Assembly (NCBI GenBank): GCA_029338875.1
Contig: JAQYBF010000019.1
Location: 1-44,467 of the forward strand
DNA from: Lachnospiraceae bacterium
GTDB taxonomy: Bacteria > Bacillota > Clostridia > Lachnospirales > Lachnospiraceae
Direction of reading: 5' to 3'
Length of the DNA: 44,467 bases
In this document: piece after piece, positions 42,960 through 44,467 of the stretch
Position numbering within the stretch: the first letter of the stretch is position 1
Layout of the letters: the number at the start of each line of letters is the position of its first letter
Notes under the pieces: model-generated
Told to the model about the DNA's origin: nothing
Seen by the model: the letters and a program-made list of their open reading frames with translations, nothing else
Databases searched by the model: none
Translations under genes and position numbers: made by a program

Positions 42960-44467
<1,508 letters not shown>

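Overview
The window is about 44.5 kb of chromosomal DNA from a low-to-medium GC Gram-positive bacterium, most probably a non-model member of class Clostridia, family Lachnospiraceae. This rests on gene order (asp23-nusB-xseA-xseB-ispA-dxs-tlyA-nadK-argR-recN, and recA-recX-rny), strong AAAGGAG-type ribosome binding sites, sigma-A type promoters, a Trp T-box, a DinR-type LexA box at recA, a DUF5688 protein, a GGGtGRT protein and a rubredoxin-flavin reductase fusion. The family assignment is an inference from gene content; no rRNA is present. There is no phage, insertion sequence, CRISPR array or origin.

Layout. 1-130 is the end of rpsU. 306-7522 carries prfC, the SOS-type recA-recX unit, and an RNA-turnover-flavoured group (rny, Nudix hydrolase, NYN/PIN protein). 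7611-17878 is a long co-directional block for a Gls24 protein, NusB, exonuclease VII, isoprenoid precursors, a TlyA methyltransferase, NAD kinase, ArgR, RecN and a Crp-like regulator. 17899-20269 holds an SseB-macro fusion facing a DUF5688 gene across a composite hairpin. 20399-22902 is a Trp T-box followed by trpE-trpG. 23010-26984 has tRNA-Thr, a small membrane protein, queH, argH and asd. 27293-30333 has topB and a GlmU-like beta-helix protein. 30386-32320 is a strongly promoted pair encoding a NifU-like scaffold and a GGGtGRT protein. 32383-32603 is a four-copy inverted repeat element. 32765-34722 has a flavoredoxin-rubredoxin gene divergent from a Cys-rich small protein and L-asparaginase. 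34875-38924 encodes a small basic protein, a VanZ-like protein, NhaC, AzlCD and a Dabb protein. 39028-44467 has a degenerate AroD-like protein, tRNA-Arg(CCG), an SH3 lipoprotein-like gene, rluF with a repetitive tail, and the 5' part of ligA.

How the parts relate. Most genes are housekeeping (translation termination, DNA repair and recombination, RNA decay, cofactor and amino-acid synthesis). Regulation visible in the sequence includes a LexA box at recA, tRNA-Trp sensing at trpE, a possible two-state leader at asd, and several intrinsic terminators that separate the units.

Most notable are: a type I dehydroquinase homologue lacking the Schiff-base lysine and four other active-site residues; the NifU-like/GGGtGRT pair, whose codon use suggests very high expression but whose function is unknown; the four-copy palindromic repeat element beside it; the macro domain with a non-canonical loop fused to SseB; and a run of degenerate 15-base repeats inside the T-box leader. 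Recurrent short imperfect tandem duplications in front of genes (12861-12950, 13795-13910, 39841-39950) look like a habit of this genome.
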